A stretch of 53,742 nucleotides of DNA from Caldifarciminota bacterium (GCA_020353055.1 CP070686.1:165920-219661); one strand, 5' to 3'. Shown: positions 23,580 to 33,126, counted from the stretch's first letter. The notes: a model not told the origin generated them from the sequence alone. A program made the numbers and translations.

Positions 23580-26500
23580 ATGAAAAGAACTAACTTGATA
23601 ATTCAAACGAAGCTTGAACCGCCCCGGGTTAAGGGTACGATACTTCGCCGTGAACGTTTGTTAAGTCTCCTTCGCGATAATCTTGACAAGAAACTCATTC
23701 TGCTCTGCGCCGATGCTGGTTATGGAAAAACGACATTGCTTGCTCAGTTCTGTGAAGAGCAATCGATTCCGTTTGTGTATTATGATCTGGACGAGTCCGA
23801 CAGCAACATGGCTACATTCTTCAGCTACCTGGTCGCCGGCGTGAGAAAACACGATAATCGTTTTGGCAAAGTCATCGAGGAACTTATTACGCAGATCGGT
23901 AATGTCGACATCCTGGTCGGTACATTTATCAATCAATTTGTCAAGAGCATAAAGAAAGAATTCTATATCATTCTCGATGATTTTCATTATTTTCAAAATA
24001 ACCGTAAGATATGCAGTGCGATAGACTATTTCCTGCGCCATATGCCAAAGAATCTCCATTTTGTTATTTCATCACGTGCGGTGCCAAACATTAACCTCGC
24101 ATACCTTATGGCAAAACAGGAGTTGCTGAAAATCGAGAAGGACAATCTGCGCTTCAGTTATGAAGAAATACAATCACTCCTGAACGCAGTCCATGGTTTG
24201 AGGATCGCTCCAGACGACGTGAAGCGTATCGCCGAGTTCTCTGAGGGCTGGGTTACTGTTCTGCAACTTATACTTCAAAAGATACGTTCGTCCGGTGAGG
24301 ATTCGACCCAGGATACCCTTAATAGCTACGCCGCATCAGATGAGAATATTTTTAATTATTTCGCTCGAGAAGTCTTTGAACAAACTCCGAGGTCAATCAA
24401 GGAATTCTTACTGAAAACGTCGGTTCTGGACTATCTGAACCCTAAAGTCTGTGATCACCTTTTGAACATAAGGAGTTCGAAAAAAATCGTTGGATTTCTT
24501 GATGCAGAGAACATGTTCATTTCGAAAGTTGGGGAAAATTACCAGTACCATCCGATTTTTCACGAATTTCTGCGTAAAATGCTCGGGCAGTATTTCACCA
24601 GTAAAATTGTCAAGCAACTTCATTACAAGGCCGGCATGCACCTTTTTGCTCAGAAGGACTACGGTGCTGCGGTGAAGCATCTCGTGGCGGCAGAGCGCTA
24701 TGCGAAGGCGGCACAGATTCTGGAAAAGAATAATCAGCACTGGATGAGGCGCGCAGATTATACTGGGTTTATTCAGTTGGTTGATATTTTCCCGGCGGCG
24801 ATCCTCGATAAATACCCGTATCTGATCCTTCGCAAAGCAGATGCGCTCGATAACCTGGATAAGAAAACACAGTCCCTTAGACTCACCGAATCAGCGTTGA
24901 AGGCGTTCCGGCAGAAGAGGGACAATCGCGGCACGGCCGAGGCTCTCATATCAAAAGCACTTGTCTATTACACGCAGGGGCAACGGCGCCGGGGTATATA
25001 CTACGCGAACAAATCGTATGAATTGGTGAAAAAAAGAGACTCGCTACTGAAAGCGGATGTGCTCATGAAATTGGGTAGCATGTACCGCGACGTTTGCCAA
25101 TTCGAAAAAGCACAGGACTGTTTCGAAAAGGCGCTGAAAATTCTTCGCAGATTCGAAGACCGCGAACTCGAAGAATCGCTCTTAACGAGAATTGCGTTGC
25201 TCCATTTCACAATGTCAAATTTCAAAGAGGCCGACAGACTATTCATGGAAATTCTTGGTAGGTTTGGCGATCTGCTCTACGGTTTGAATCTGATATACAA
25301 ATACAGCACGGTTGTTGCCATTAAGTGTGACCTGGGTGATTATTCCGCGGCGTGGGATTACTTGAGCCGCGCGGAGGATTTGCTGCAGAGATACAATGAC
25401 CCGTGGATAACGAAGTATCTGGTATACATGAGAGGAAAGTTGCATTGGGCCGAAGGTAATTTTAGAAAGGCGATCGAATGTCTGAATGAAGCACTGGAGA
25501 AGTATCGAACGTTCTCAAGAATTCTGGATCCCTATATTTTTAGCGATATCATCGATTCTCATTTGAGGCTGGGTGAAGTCAGTCAGGCGCGTGCTGCATT
25601 TTCGCAAATGGATGAGGTCCTTGATATCATAAATGAAGCTCCGAATCTACTCGTTAGCTACCTGACAGTGCGTGGATCGTTGGAGTCTGCTGAGGGAAAG
25701 TATGACGAGGCAGTTGCATCTTTAAAGGATGCTCTGAGAAAAGCACGTACCGTTGAGAAGAATTATCTGGTGATGACTACGTATTTCGAAATTAGCAAAT
25801 GTCATTATAAAAAGGGTGCTCACGAACAGGCTCTGTCATCCTTCAGGAAATGCCTCGAGATTGCGCGCAGTAATGATTATCGTGCTTACCTTTTACTGGA
25901 AGCCCGCAATAGTGTCGACCTGTTCAGGTTAGCATTAGAAAATGACTGCATAGTCGATTTCGTCGTGCGCATACTTGAACAGGCCGATAGCGAGCAGGCA
26001 AAGGATCTGGTCAATTGGCTGCACATCAAACGAGGGATGTACGATCTCGAGTGCCGGCTATTCGGTAAATTGGATATCAGGGATGCGAACGGCCGCGATG
26101 TAATACCGTCGTGGCGCACGAAAATAACGCGGGAACTCTTCGTACTCTTCATCGCCGGGCACCGCAAGAAATACACGAAAGACCAGATGATCGATACATT
26201 CTGGCCGCATAAGAACCTGCGGGGCGCTGCCCACAGCTTGCACGTAGAAATATCCGCTCTTCGAAATACGATGAAGGAAATGCTCCGGACCGACATCGAT
26301 AAGCAGAAACTAATACTTTTCGAGAATCAACAGTACTTCTTGAACCCCAAAGTATATATCAGCACCGATGTGCAGGAATTTGAACGATTGGTTAGTCAGT
26401 CCGCTGCCGCCCTCGCTCAGAACCGCCAGAAAGCCAGGCAATTATATAACAAAGCGCTGGATCTTTATCGCGGTGATTTTGTCGAAGATATTACATCGCA

Positions 26501-26801
26501 GTGGTGTGAAGACATCAGGGCGTACTACAGAAAAATTGCACTGGAGATTCTGAAGAACCTTGGACAGATGTGTTACGAGGACAAATCATTTGCCGAGAGT
26601 CAACGGTTCTTACGCCGAGCCCTCGATATCGACGGTTCTGACGAATCAATTCACGTCGCAATCATGCGCTGCCTGCAGGCAATCGGCGACAAGGATGGGA
26701 TACAGAGACAATACAAGAAACTTGTGAAGACATTGGATAACCTTGGGGTTTCAGTGCCCTCGCGGGAGGCAACCGAGATCTACCAGGCAAGTCTAAGCTG
26801 A
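23580..26801 (+). CDS. MalT-like STAND ATPase regulator with TPRs and C-terminal BTAD domain (copy 2)
   Basis: A 1,073-residue paralogue of the preceding gene, colinear along its full length; the start (IIQTKLEPPRVKGTILRRERLL) and the end (VPSREATEIYQASL) are nearly the same as in copy 1. Walker A ADAGYGKTT is at 44-52. The winged helix (WRTKITRELFVLFIAGH...LHVEISALRNTM) and BTAD domain are intact. The sensor TPR region has diverged most, which suggests different inducers or heteromer formation. It lies 56 bp after copy 1, likely in the same transcript. Its ATG lacks a strong Shine-Dalgarno; TTGTGAG lies just upstream. Confidence 0.85.
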   Translation: MKRTNLIIQTKLEPPRVKGTILRRERLLSLLRDNLDKKLILLCADAGYGKTTLLAQFCEEQSIPFVYYDLDESDSNMATFFSYLVAGVRKHDNRFGKVIEELITQIGNVDILVGTFINQFVKSIKKEFYIILDDFHYFQNNRKICSAIDYFLRHMPKNLHFVISSRAVPNINLAYLMAKQELLKIEKDNLRFSYEEIQSLLNAVHGLRIAPDDVKRIAEFSEGWVTVLQLILQKIRSSGEDSTQDTLNSYAASDENIFNYFAREVFEQTPRSIKEFLLKTSVLDYLNPKVCDHLLNIRSSKKIVGFLDAENMFISKVGENYQYHPIFHEFLRKMLGQYFTSKIVKQLHYKAGMHLFAQKDYGAAVKHLVAAERYAKAAQILEKNNQHWMRRADYTGFIQLVDIFPAAILDKYPYLILRKADALDNLDKKTQSLRLTESALKAFRQKRDNRGTAEALISKALVYYTQGQRRRGIYYANKSYELVKKRDSLLKADVLMKLGSMYRDVCQFEKAQDCFEKALKILRRFEDRELEESLLTRIALLHFTMSNFKEADRLFMEILGRFGDLLYGLNLIYKYSTVVAIKCDLGDYSAAWDYLSRAEDLLQRYNDPWITKYLVYMRGKLHWAEGNFRKAIECLNEALEKYRTFSRILDPYIFSDIIDSHLRLGEVSQARAAFSQMDEVLDIINEAPNLLVSYLTVRGSLESAEGKYDEAVASLKDALRKARTVEKNYLVMTTYFEISKCHYKKGAHEQALSSFRKCLEIARSNDYRAYLLLEARNSVDLFRLALENDCIVDFVVRILEQADSEQAKDLVNWLHIKRGMYDLECRLFGKLDIRDANGRDVIPSWRTKITRELFVLFIAGHRKKYTKDQMIDTFWPHKNLRGAAHSLHVEISALRNTMKEMLRTDIDKQKLILFENQQYFLNPKVYISTDVQEFERLVSQSAAALAQNRQKARQLYNKALDLYRGDFVEDITSQWCEDIRAYYRKIALEILKNLGQMCYEDKSFAESQRFLRRALDIDGSDESIHVAIMRCLQAIGDKDGIQRQYKKLVKTLDNLGVSVPSREATEIYQASLS

Positions 26802-26934
26802 AGTATTCTCCAACGTAGTAACGATATAATGTAGAATCACTTAAACAAACGATAGTTTAAATCTGTAGCGTGTCCATTAAATACTTTACCTGATACCACG
26901 ATAACAGACCGCATATATTAAATTTGAGAGAATA

Positions 26935-26951
26935 TGTGAGTATTTTGTGAG
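26935..26951 (+). promoter_or_regulatory. Candidate SARP/BTAD activator site: direct TGTGAG repeats 11 bp apart
   Basis: TGTGAG occurs at 26935-26940 and 26946-26951, one helical turn apart, where the -35 box of the receptor gene would be. Possible -10 hexamers TAATAC (26953) and TAGCAT (26961) are poor. SARP-type winged-helix regulators are known to bind direct repeats with 11-bp periodicity near -35. Assignment to the adjacent regulators is inference. Confidence 0.4.
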
Positions 26952-26984
26952 GTAATACACTAGCATTATGTGCGGAGGTGAAAC

Positions 26985-29777
26985 ATGAAGAAACTGATTG
27001 GCATAATGCTGGTTGGTGTGCTGCTCTTTGGTGCTGAATACGGCAGAATTACCGGCCAGGTTGTTGATGCCGAAACCGGAACACCCTTGATCGGGGCCGA
27101 CGTAATGATCGAAGGCACTGATCTGGGTGCCGCGACAGACGAGAACGGTGAATTCGTAGTTCTCTACGTTCCTGCTGGAACTTATCGGATTACCTCATCC
27201 TATATCAGCTATGATCCCCTTTCTTTCGCCAACGTAGTTGTCAATGCCGAATTGACTACAGTACTCAACTTCCGCCTGCCTCCGACCGTAATAGAGGTGA
27301 AAGGTGTAACTGCCATCGCGGAACGCGAAGCAATAGTGCGTGACGCAGTGCATACGAGACGGGCAGTTACTTCGACGGAAATGGATCGTTTACCTATTAC
27401 AACGGTAAACCAGGTAATCGCTCTGCAGGCTGGAGTAGTGACGAGTAAGAGAGGGACACATCTACGCGGTGGACGGGATGGTGAGATATCGTATTTTGTT
27501 GATGGTATCGTGACCAAGGTACCAAACAACAACTTGCAGTCATCGATCATCAACCCCTCAGCCGTGGAAGAGGTAGCCGTTGTCAGCGGCGGTTTCGATG
27601 CGGAATATGGTGATGCGCTTTCGGGTGTCGTGAACATCGTTACACGTGAAGGTGGTTCAAAGATAGCGGGTAGCGTCAGTTATCTAACGGATGAAATGTT
27701 CACGGATTGGCAGGATCAGATTAATTATGGTTACAACCAGTACGAGTTTTCGCTGGGTGGACCGATGCCTGTTGCACCGAGAGTCCGCTACTTCGTATCA
27801 GGCGAGATGATGATGACCGATGCGCAGCATCAAGAAGGACTGTTTAAGATATCGGCGCCGAGGATTGATTATCGCGCTCAGGCAAGGCTTTCCTATCACT
27901 TGCCCAGCGCAAAGGGTAAATTGACCTTCACCGGATTCACTGAGAGACGTCAATGGGTGATCTGGTCGACAATCACCGGCACGGGCCAGTACGACCTGAA
28001 GTACTTTGATCAGAAACCGATAAACCGGATAAAAACGTGGATGCTTTCATCGACATTCAACTACATGCTCACTCCTCAAACACTCACTTCACTGAAGGTC
28101 GGGATGACACATTATGATCGCTTCTACGGAAACCGCGATTACGCTTGGGAAGAAGAAAACAACCGGCAGTGGTACGAAGATTATCGCTGCTACGCTGAGC
28201 AGTTGTTTCCACTCTTATCCGAGGTTTCGAAAGATGGCTACAAGGTTATCAATGGCGATTCGATATTTGTTCGGGATGTTTTGATTGATAGTCTAATGCC
28301 CTATCACGTAGAATATACCAACCGTGATGTCCAGGCACTAAGGCATAATCCCTATGGAGTTGAGGGATTCTTCTATACATTTGGTGACTTTCGATCCTGG
28401 AGCGTCTGGAACAATGATGATATCCAGGCCCGGTTCGACGTCAGTCACGCCGTGGGCAAAGTTCATGAGTTCAAGACCGGGTTTGATCTGACGCGCTATG
28501 AGATGCAGTTCTTCCAGAATACTCTGCCCTGGGTTGCAAATCCTTTCTGGGACTATTACGACCGCAGTCCTTGGAAGGTCGCTGCATACATACAGGACAA
28601 AATGGATTTCGAGGGGCTGGTGGCACGTATCGGGTTGCGCTTCGATTATTTCGATGCACAAACATCGACCTTTCAGAATCCCGAAGACTATCTGAACGAT
28701 CAACTTGTGTCTTCAGAGGCATCTTATCAAATATCACCGCGTCTCGGATTCTCATTGCCGGTTACCGACCGGATGAAACTGCGCTTCAACTACGGGCAAT
28801 ACTTCCAGTTACCGGCATTGGCTAACATGTACACGTCGACCGATACGCAGGTGGTCAGGGTCTTGATAAGCCGGGGTAACGCGGTTCTCGGTAATGTGCT
28901 TATCGAACCTGAAAGGACCGTACTGTACGAACTCGGTATTGAAAACCAGTTCACTGAAAATGTACTGTTCGGTTTCACTGCGTACTTCAAGGATATCTAC
29001 GACCTTAATCAGGTGCGCGAAGTGGTTGCCATTCCCTACTCCTATTATCAATACCAGAACGTGGACTACGGCAATGTCAAAGGGTTCGAGGTCAACGTAC
29101 AAAAGCGCATGACCAACATGTGGGCATTAGGCGTGAGCTATACGCTGCAGTTCGCAAAAGGAACGGCCGCAAGTGCCTTCGAGTGGTATCAGGATCATTA
29201 CTTCTACAATATCGCTGTGCCGGTGATCGACTACTGGCTTGATTTTGACGAGCGTCATATTCTGAATGCAAACCTTGATTTTGAGTTGCCCGGTGATTTC
29301 TTTCTGATTCCGCTGCAGGATTTCAACAACTCATTCGTCTTCTCTTATCACTCAGGCACGCCATACACGCCGCGTGACCTGCGAGGGAATCGATTGGGTG
29401 ACGAAAACTCGGCACGCGTACCAAGCTACGTCAACATCGACTGGAATTTCAGCCGTCGACTCAGGCTCGGACCGGTAAGTTTCGTGGTCAGGGGTATGCT
29501 GCTCAATCTCCTCAACAGCGAGCAGATTGTCGAAGTTCATGAGACGACCGGACATCCGACAGCTCACGGAGATCCTGAACCGTCACTTGATCAATTTGGC
29601 TTTACGTCAATTGCGAGCACGCGTTATTCGCCTCAATCTGATTTTAATCACGATGGTCTGGTTGTTCCTCGCGAGGCGAAGCAATCTTATATCGACTGTC
29701 AGAACGATTACTACTTTGACGCACGCAATTATCTTCCTGGGTTCCGTGCCCGTTTTGGTGTGGGGCTCATGTTCTGA
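26985..29777 (+). CDS. TonB-dependent receptor with carboxypeptidase-regulatory-like N-terminal domain
   Basis: A 930-residue outer-membrane receptor. The ATG at 26985 has GGAGGTG upstream and starts a signal peptide (MKKLIGIMLVGVLLFGAEYG). Residues 20-105 are a carboxypeptidase-D-regulatory-like domain (ITGQVVDAETGTPLIGADVMIEGTDLGAATDENGEF), as in SusC-like and other FCB receptors. The plug follows (about 130-240; LRGGRDGEISYFVDGI...GGFDAEYGDALSGVVNIVTREG), then a 22-strand-type barrel ending in a Phe (FGVGLMF). It would import a substrate using TonB energy; the substrate is unknown. The placement after the two STAND regulators suggests control by them. Confidence 0.85.
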   Translation: MKKLIGIMLVGVLLFGAEYGRITGQVVDAETGTPLIGADVMIEGTDLGAATDENGEFVVLYVPAGTYRITSSYISYDPLSFANVVVNAELTTVLNFRLPPTVIEVKGVTAIAEREAIVRDAVHTRRAVTSTEMDRLPITTVNQVIALQAGVVTSKRGTHLRGGRDGEISYFVDGIVTKVPNNNLQSSIINPSAVEEVAVVSGGFDAEYGDALSGVVNIVTREGGSKIAGSVSYLTDEMFTDWQDQINYGYNQYEFSLGGPMPVAPRVRYFVSGEMMMTDAQHQEGLFKISAPRIDYRAQARLSYHLPSAKGKLTFTGFTERRQWVIWSTITGTGQYDLKYFDQKPINRIKTWMLSSTFNYMLTPQTLTSLKVGMTHYDRFYGNRDYAWEEENNRQWYEDYRCYAEQLFPLLSEVSKDGYKVINGDSIFVRDVLIDSLMPYHVEYTNRDVQALRHNPYGVEGFFYTFGDFRSWSVWNNDDIQARFDVSHAVGKVHEFKTGFDLTRYEMQFFQNTLPWVANPFWDYYDRSPWKVAAYIQDKMDFEGLVARIGLRFDYFDAQTSTFQNPEDYLNDQLVSSEASYQISPRLGFSLPVTDRMKLRFNYGQYFQLPALANMYTSTDTQVVRVLISRGNAVLGNVLIEPERTVLYELGIENQFTENVLFGFTAYFKDIYDLNQVREVVAIPYSYYQYQNVDYGNVKGFEVNVQKRMTNMWALGVSYTLQFAKGTAASAFEWYQDHYFYNIAVPVIDYWLDFDERHILNANLDFELPGDFFLIPLQDFNNSFVFSYHSGTPYTPRDLRGNRLGDENSARVPSYVNIDWNFSRRLRLGPVSFVVRGMLLNLLNSEQIVEVHETTGHPTAHGDPEPSLDQFGFTSIASTRYSPQSDFNHDGLVVPREAKQSYIDCQNDYYFDARNYLPGFRARFGVGLMF

Positions 29778-29868
29778 TCTGATGAATGAGGTCAAAATTC
29801 AACTGCGCCATACTCATCTTTGAGTATAGTTGAAGCCTGCGATCCACAGACCGACACCTGGGAGAGCA

Positions 29869-29900
29869 AAGCCCCCATGGCGCATGCGCCATGGGGGCTT
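29869..29900. terminator. 32-bp perfect palindrome, likely bidirectional terminator
   Basis: Arms AAGCCCCCATGGCGCA and its exact complement form a self-complementary 32-mer about 90 bp after the receptor stop. RNA would fold into a very stable hairpin with a 4-nt loop on either strand. No U-tract follows, so termination would depend on hairpin strength; a protein-binding dyad is the alternative. Confidence 0.6.
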
Positions 29901-30034
29901 ATCGGGTAAGCACGGCAGATAAGCATGATTGATAGAGATTCTAAAAGTTTTGTTAACAGACGAGTTGCAGGGGGTGCTCCGTACATAACTCGGCAGGATT
30001 ATTATTAGGCGTAATTTTTGAATAGCACTATATC

Positions 30035-30850
30035 ATGAGAAGGATTTCTTTGAAAACAATTGAGAAAAAAAGGTGGTTACTCGACAAGAATATAAAGATA
30101 TTCCGGGTCGAAGAGGCTAGGGAATTCGTTGAGCGTCTTGGGTTGGTTTCTGCCCTCTCCAACGGCGTGTTACCCAGCCTCCAGAGGGCAATATACACTG
30201 ATGATCTGCGCAGTCGGTTTGAAGCCGACCAGAGGTTGTGGGATTTTATTCACGTGTTGATCAACAGGAAATGGGCATTCTACGGCCGCGTACTGGGAGG
30301 CCAAAACACGGTCATATCGATGAAGTTGCTGCCAAGCTTCCTCCGCGTCTATCCGATCCCGGACTACAGAAAGATGCACGAAAAGGGGATGTTGAGCAAT
30401 ATGGCCAGATCGGTAATGGATCTGCTGATGAAGCACGGGCCGCTAATGACTCATGAGATCAGGGACAGGATGGGTATCGGTTCACAGGCGAAGAAGAGGC
30501 AGTCGAATCAGGCACTCGTAGAACTACAGCGCAAACAATTGGTTTGCTGCGCGGGGAAGATCGCTTTCAACAAGTACCGGTGGCGGTTCGCGCTGTGGTC
30601 AGCTACCGAGCAGTGGCTTCCCGAAGAGACAAAAGTACGTGCTCGCATGTTGAGCAGTGATGAGGCAAAAAGGAAATTGATTGAGAAGTATATCTACGCA
30701 ATGACCAAGACGACCGCAAAGAAAATCACGCAGTTCTTCAATATGTCTTTGAATGAGGTGAACAGAATAGTCTGTTCGATGATTGACAAAGAATTGGTTT
30801 CCTCTTATAATCACAAGGGTGAAACGTATCTCTTCAAAGGTAATCTCTAA
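30035..30850 (+). CDS. Winged-helix protein, distantly AlkZ-like (tentative)
   Basis: A 271-residue basic protein. A TTG at 30050 preceded by GAGAAGG may be the true start rather than the ATG at 30035. The N-terminal third (AREFVERLGLVSALSNGVLPSLQRAIY and RLWDFIHVLINRKWAFYGRVLGG) and two helix-turn-helix-like segments (LLMKHGPLMTHEIRDRMGIGS at about 130-150 and TTAKKITQFFNMSLNEVNRIVCSMIDKELV near the end) recall the multi-winged-helix fold of AlkZ/YcaQ-type DNA glycosylases, but no catalytic motif can be confirmed. A DNA-binding role is likely. The promoter of the next gene lies inside its last 70 bp. Confidence 0.45.
   Translation: MRRISLKTIEKKRWLLDKNIKIFRVEEAREFVERLGLVSALSNGVLPSLQRAIYTDDLRSRFEADQRLWDFIHVLINRKWAFYGRVLGGQNTVISMKLLPSFLRVYPIPDYRKMHEKGMLSNMARSVMDLLMKHGPLMTHEIRDRMGIGSQAKKRQSNQALVELQRKQLVCCAGKIAFNKYRWRFALWSATEQWLPEETKVRARMLSSDEAKRKLIEKYIYAMTKTTAKKITQFFNMSLNEVNRIVCSMIDKELVSSYNHKGETYLFKGNL
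30783..30811 (+). promoter_or_regulatory. Promoter for leaderless M20 peptidase mRNA, inside upstream gene
   Basis: TTGACA (30783-30788), 17-bp spacer, TATAAT (30806-30811), then 7 nt to GTG at 30819. It lies wholly within the coding sequence that ends at 30850. Confidence 0.7.
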
Positions 30851-32126
30851 GAAAACCCGGCAGGATAATAGAATTTTGCATCTGAGCGATAGCGGTGACG
30901 GAGCGCAATCGCGCAAATTCAAGAAAAAAGTGCATGGTTTGCGCCGTGAGATTCTGCGGTTCACTAAGGATTTGATCGGGATCGCTACTGAGAATCCACC
31001 GGGCGCAAAGTATTCCGAGTGCATAGAATTCATATCGGCACGTCTGAAAGACTTCGGCCTGCGGACGCGGATAATCAAGATAAGCAGCCATGGTGATAGG
31101 GCGCATCGACGTTATTGTCTTCTTTCCTCTTACGGTAAGGGAAAAAAGAAACTCTATTTTCACGCTCATTACGATGTGGTGCCGGGAACTGACGCAAAAC
31201 ACTTTAAGCCATACATCCGGGGAAACAAACTCTACGGGCGCGGTGCCGCGGATATGAAAGGAGGTCTTGCCGCAATGGTGTATGCGGTGCGGGCGGTGCA
31301 GCTTCTGAATGCCGAGCTGGACGGTCAGATATGTCTGGTAATCGTCCCGGATGAAGAAACCGGCGGGAAAGCGGGTTCTGGTCATCTTTTTGAAAGGGGG
31401 TACATCAAGAAGGAAGATGGTATTGGCATGCTCATGCCGGAACCGACGAGCGGCACGATTTGGAATGCGTGCCGCGGCGCGCTCAGCTTGTCGGTGAAGA
31501 TAAGAGGCAAGCCGGTTCACGTGGTACTGCATAAAGACGGTGTTAATGCATTTGAACAGATGGTGAGTTTATCGGCGGCATTGCTCAAGTACAAAAAGAC
31601 AGTCGAAAGGAGAAAAACGAAATACGCGGTTCTACCCGGCGAATCGAGGAATTCAATACTCATGTTAGGAGGGCTCTGTCAATGCGGTACGAATTTCAAT
31701 GTTGTTCCGGGTGTTTGTAAGTTTACCATTGAAAGAAGGATCAATCCGGAAGAGAATTTTGCACGACAGAAGAGGCGTTTGTTGGCAATTTTTGACCGGT
31801 TCCGGCAGACTGGGATGAAGATCGATCTTGAGATTCTTCAGGAAGGTGAGTCGGCTGGCGTTTCTCCTGACAGTGCTCTGGCGCGAGTTCTCGTGCGCAG
31901 TGTGGGTGATGTAACGGGTCAACGTCCAAGGTTCAACATGTGCCCGGGATTGCTCGAGATTCGCTACTATCTGCAGAATGGTATACCGGCTTACGCGTAT
32001 GGACCGGGTTTGCTGGCGAAAGCCCATAATCCGGATGAGTTTGTCCAGGTGGAACGTATGATCGATTGCGCTTCCGTATACGGGCTGACCGCGCTCAGAT
32101 TACTTGCGGGAAAGGACGGATCATGA
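30819..32126 (+). CDS. M20 family metallopeptidase (ArgE/DapE/carboxypeptidase type)
   Basis: A 435-residue cytoplasmic di-zinc amidohydrolase. Metal-binding motifs are intact: FHAHYDVVPG, LYGRGAADMKGGLAAMVYAV and PDEETGGKAGSGHL; the dimerisation domain and the final GPGLLAKAHNPDEFVQVE with its His ligand are also present. These enzymes cleave N-acyl groups from amino acids or short peptides; the substrate cannot be read. GTG at 30819 is chosen because a consensus -10 ends 8 bases before it and no Shine-Dalgarno exists. It overlaps the upstream gene by 32 bp and the downstream GNAT by 4 bp (ATGA). Confidence 0.88.
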   Translation: MKRISSKVISKKTRQDNRILHLSDSGDGAQSRKFKKKVHGLRREILRFTKDLIGIATENPPGAKYSECIEFISARLKDFGLRTRIIKISSHGDRAHRRYCLLSSYGKGKKKLYFHAHYDVVPGTDAKHFKPYIRGNKLYGRGAADMKGGLAAMVYAVRAVQLLNAELDGQICLVIVPDEETGGKAGSGHLFERGYIKKEDGIGMLMPEPTSGTIWNACRGALSLSVKIRGKPVHVVLHKDGVNAFEQMVSLSAALLKYKKTVERRKTKYAVLPGESRNSILMLGGLCQCGTNFNVVPGVCKFTIERRINPEENFARQKRRLLAIFDRFRQTGMKIDLEILQEGESAGVSPDSALARVLVRSVGDVTGQRPRFNMCPGLLEIRYYLQNGIPAYAYGPGLLAKAHNPDEFVQVERMIDCASVYGLTALRLLAGKDGS

Positions 32127-32962
32127 TAAGAATAGAACAGATGAACGACTCCGATATCGGCTTCGCAAAATCGCTCACCGATATAGAAGAATGGGGCCAT
32201 GTCGAAGAGGATTTTGAAAGATTGTACTCCCTCGATCCGGCCGGGTGTTACGTTGCGTGGCTCGGTGATGAAAAAGCAGGAATTGTCACAAGTGTCACTT
32301 ACGGTAACCACTCTTTCCTTGGTAACCTGATCGTGCGAAAAGGAATGCGCGGGAGGGGTATTGGGATCGATCTCATGGAAAAAATCATCGGCCATCTCGA
32401 CCGCAAGGGAGTGAAGACGATCGAACTCGACGGTGTACTACGGGCCGTGCAGACCTACCGGATACTGGGTTTCAGGGACAAATATCTTTCCCTGAGGTTT
32501 GCGCGTCCACCACAGGATAACCCCGATGGTGCACAAAAACCGAAGGCAGGATACACTGGGAATATTGAGGAGGTGTTGCGCTTCGATCGTGAAAAGACCG
32601 GTATGGAACGCGGTCTGTTCTTGAGGCATCTACTAGAAAAACACCCGCATACCACATATACCCTGCACCGGCAGAGAATTACAGCCTACGCAGTGATTCG
32701 CGAGAGGGCAACTGGAGGTTTGCATATTGGTCCCATGGTTGCTGAGAACGAGAGTGCCGCCAACGATTTGACCATTTCGATTTGTGCACAACACGGTAGG
32801 AATGAACTGACCATTGGCGTGCCTGGCATCAATGCGGCAGCGTCACAAATGCTCGTGCGGCACGGGTTCCTGCACTGTCCACCGTCCTTGCGGATGTACC
32901 GTGGACAGAGAATAGACTATGAAAGCAATGTCTACGCAATAGTTTCTGCGGACGTAGGTTAA
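32123..32962 (+). CDS. Two-domain GNAT acetyltransferase
   Basis: A 279-residue protein. The ATG at 32123 overlaps the peptidase stop (ATGA) and follows GGAAAGGACGG. The N-terminal GNAT domain (1-130) has the acetyl-CoA loop RGRGIG at residues 76-81 and TYRILGFRDKYLSLRF. The C-terminal part (160-279; HIGPMVAENESAANDLTI, LVRHGFLHCPPSLRMYRG) matches the YitH-type C-terminal acetyltransferase domain pattern. Coupling to an M20 peptidase suggests that the two act on related acylated amines. A weak AATTAC/GTAATT hairpin lies at the stop codon. Confidence 0.85.
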   Translation: MIRIEQMNDSDIGFAKSLTDIEEWGHVEEDFERLYSLDPAGCYVAWLGDEKAGIVTSVTYGNHSFLGNLIVRKGMRGRGIGIDLMEKIIGHLDRKGVKTIELDGVLRAVQTYRILGFRDKYLSLRFARPPQDNPDGAQKPKAGYTGNIEEVLRFDREKTGMERGLFLRHLLEKHPHTTYTLHRQRITAYAVIRERATGGLHIGPMVAENESAANDLTISICAQHGRNELTIGVPGINAAASQMLVRHGFLHCPPSLRMYRGQRIDYESNVYAIVSADVG

Positions 32963-33008
32963 TTACATTCTTGTAGTAATTGAGGAATTTCCACCGGGTA
33001 ACTTCATA

Positions 33009-33037
33009 TTGACTTCGTGCGTTGGGGGGATTATAAT
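33009..33037 (+). promoter_or_regulatory. Promoter for the MBL-GNAT-GT4-PIG-L unit
   Basis: TTGACT (33009-33014), 17-bp spacer, TATAAT (33032-33037). A GTG lies 5 nt downstream (33043) and opens a 27-codon frame, so the first codon on the RNA may be that GTG. Confidence 0.7.
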
Positions 33038-33042
33038 GATAC

Positions 33043-33126
33043 GTGAACCTGTTCTTCATTCTATATTGGCATGGTAAATATAGCTTTGCTATTTTTCCAG
33101 AGAGCAAAACCTACATCTGTTTGTAG
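33043..33126 (+). CDS. Possible leaderless 27-codon upstream ORF
   Basis: GTG at 33043 lies 5 nt after a perfect TATAAT, the spacing seen for leaderless genes in this window. The product is aromatic and hydrophobic (starts MNLFFILYW if initiated). It stops 18 bp before the MBL start, which has its own AGGA site. Translation is inferred only from promoter spacing. Confidence 0.35.
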   Translation: MNLFFILYWHGKYSFAIFPESKTYICL

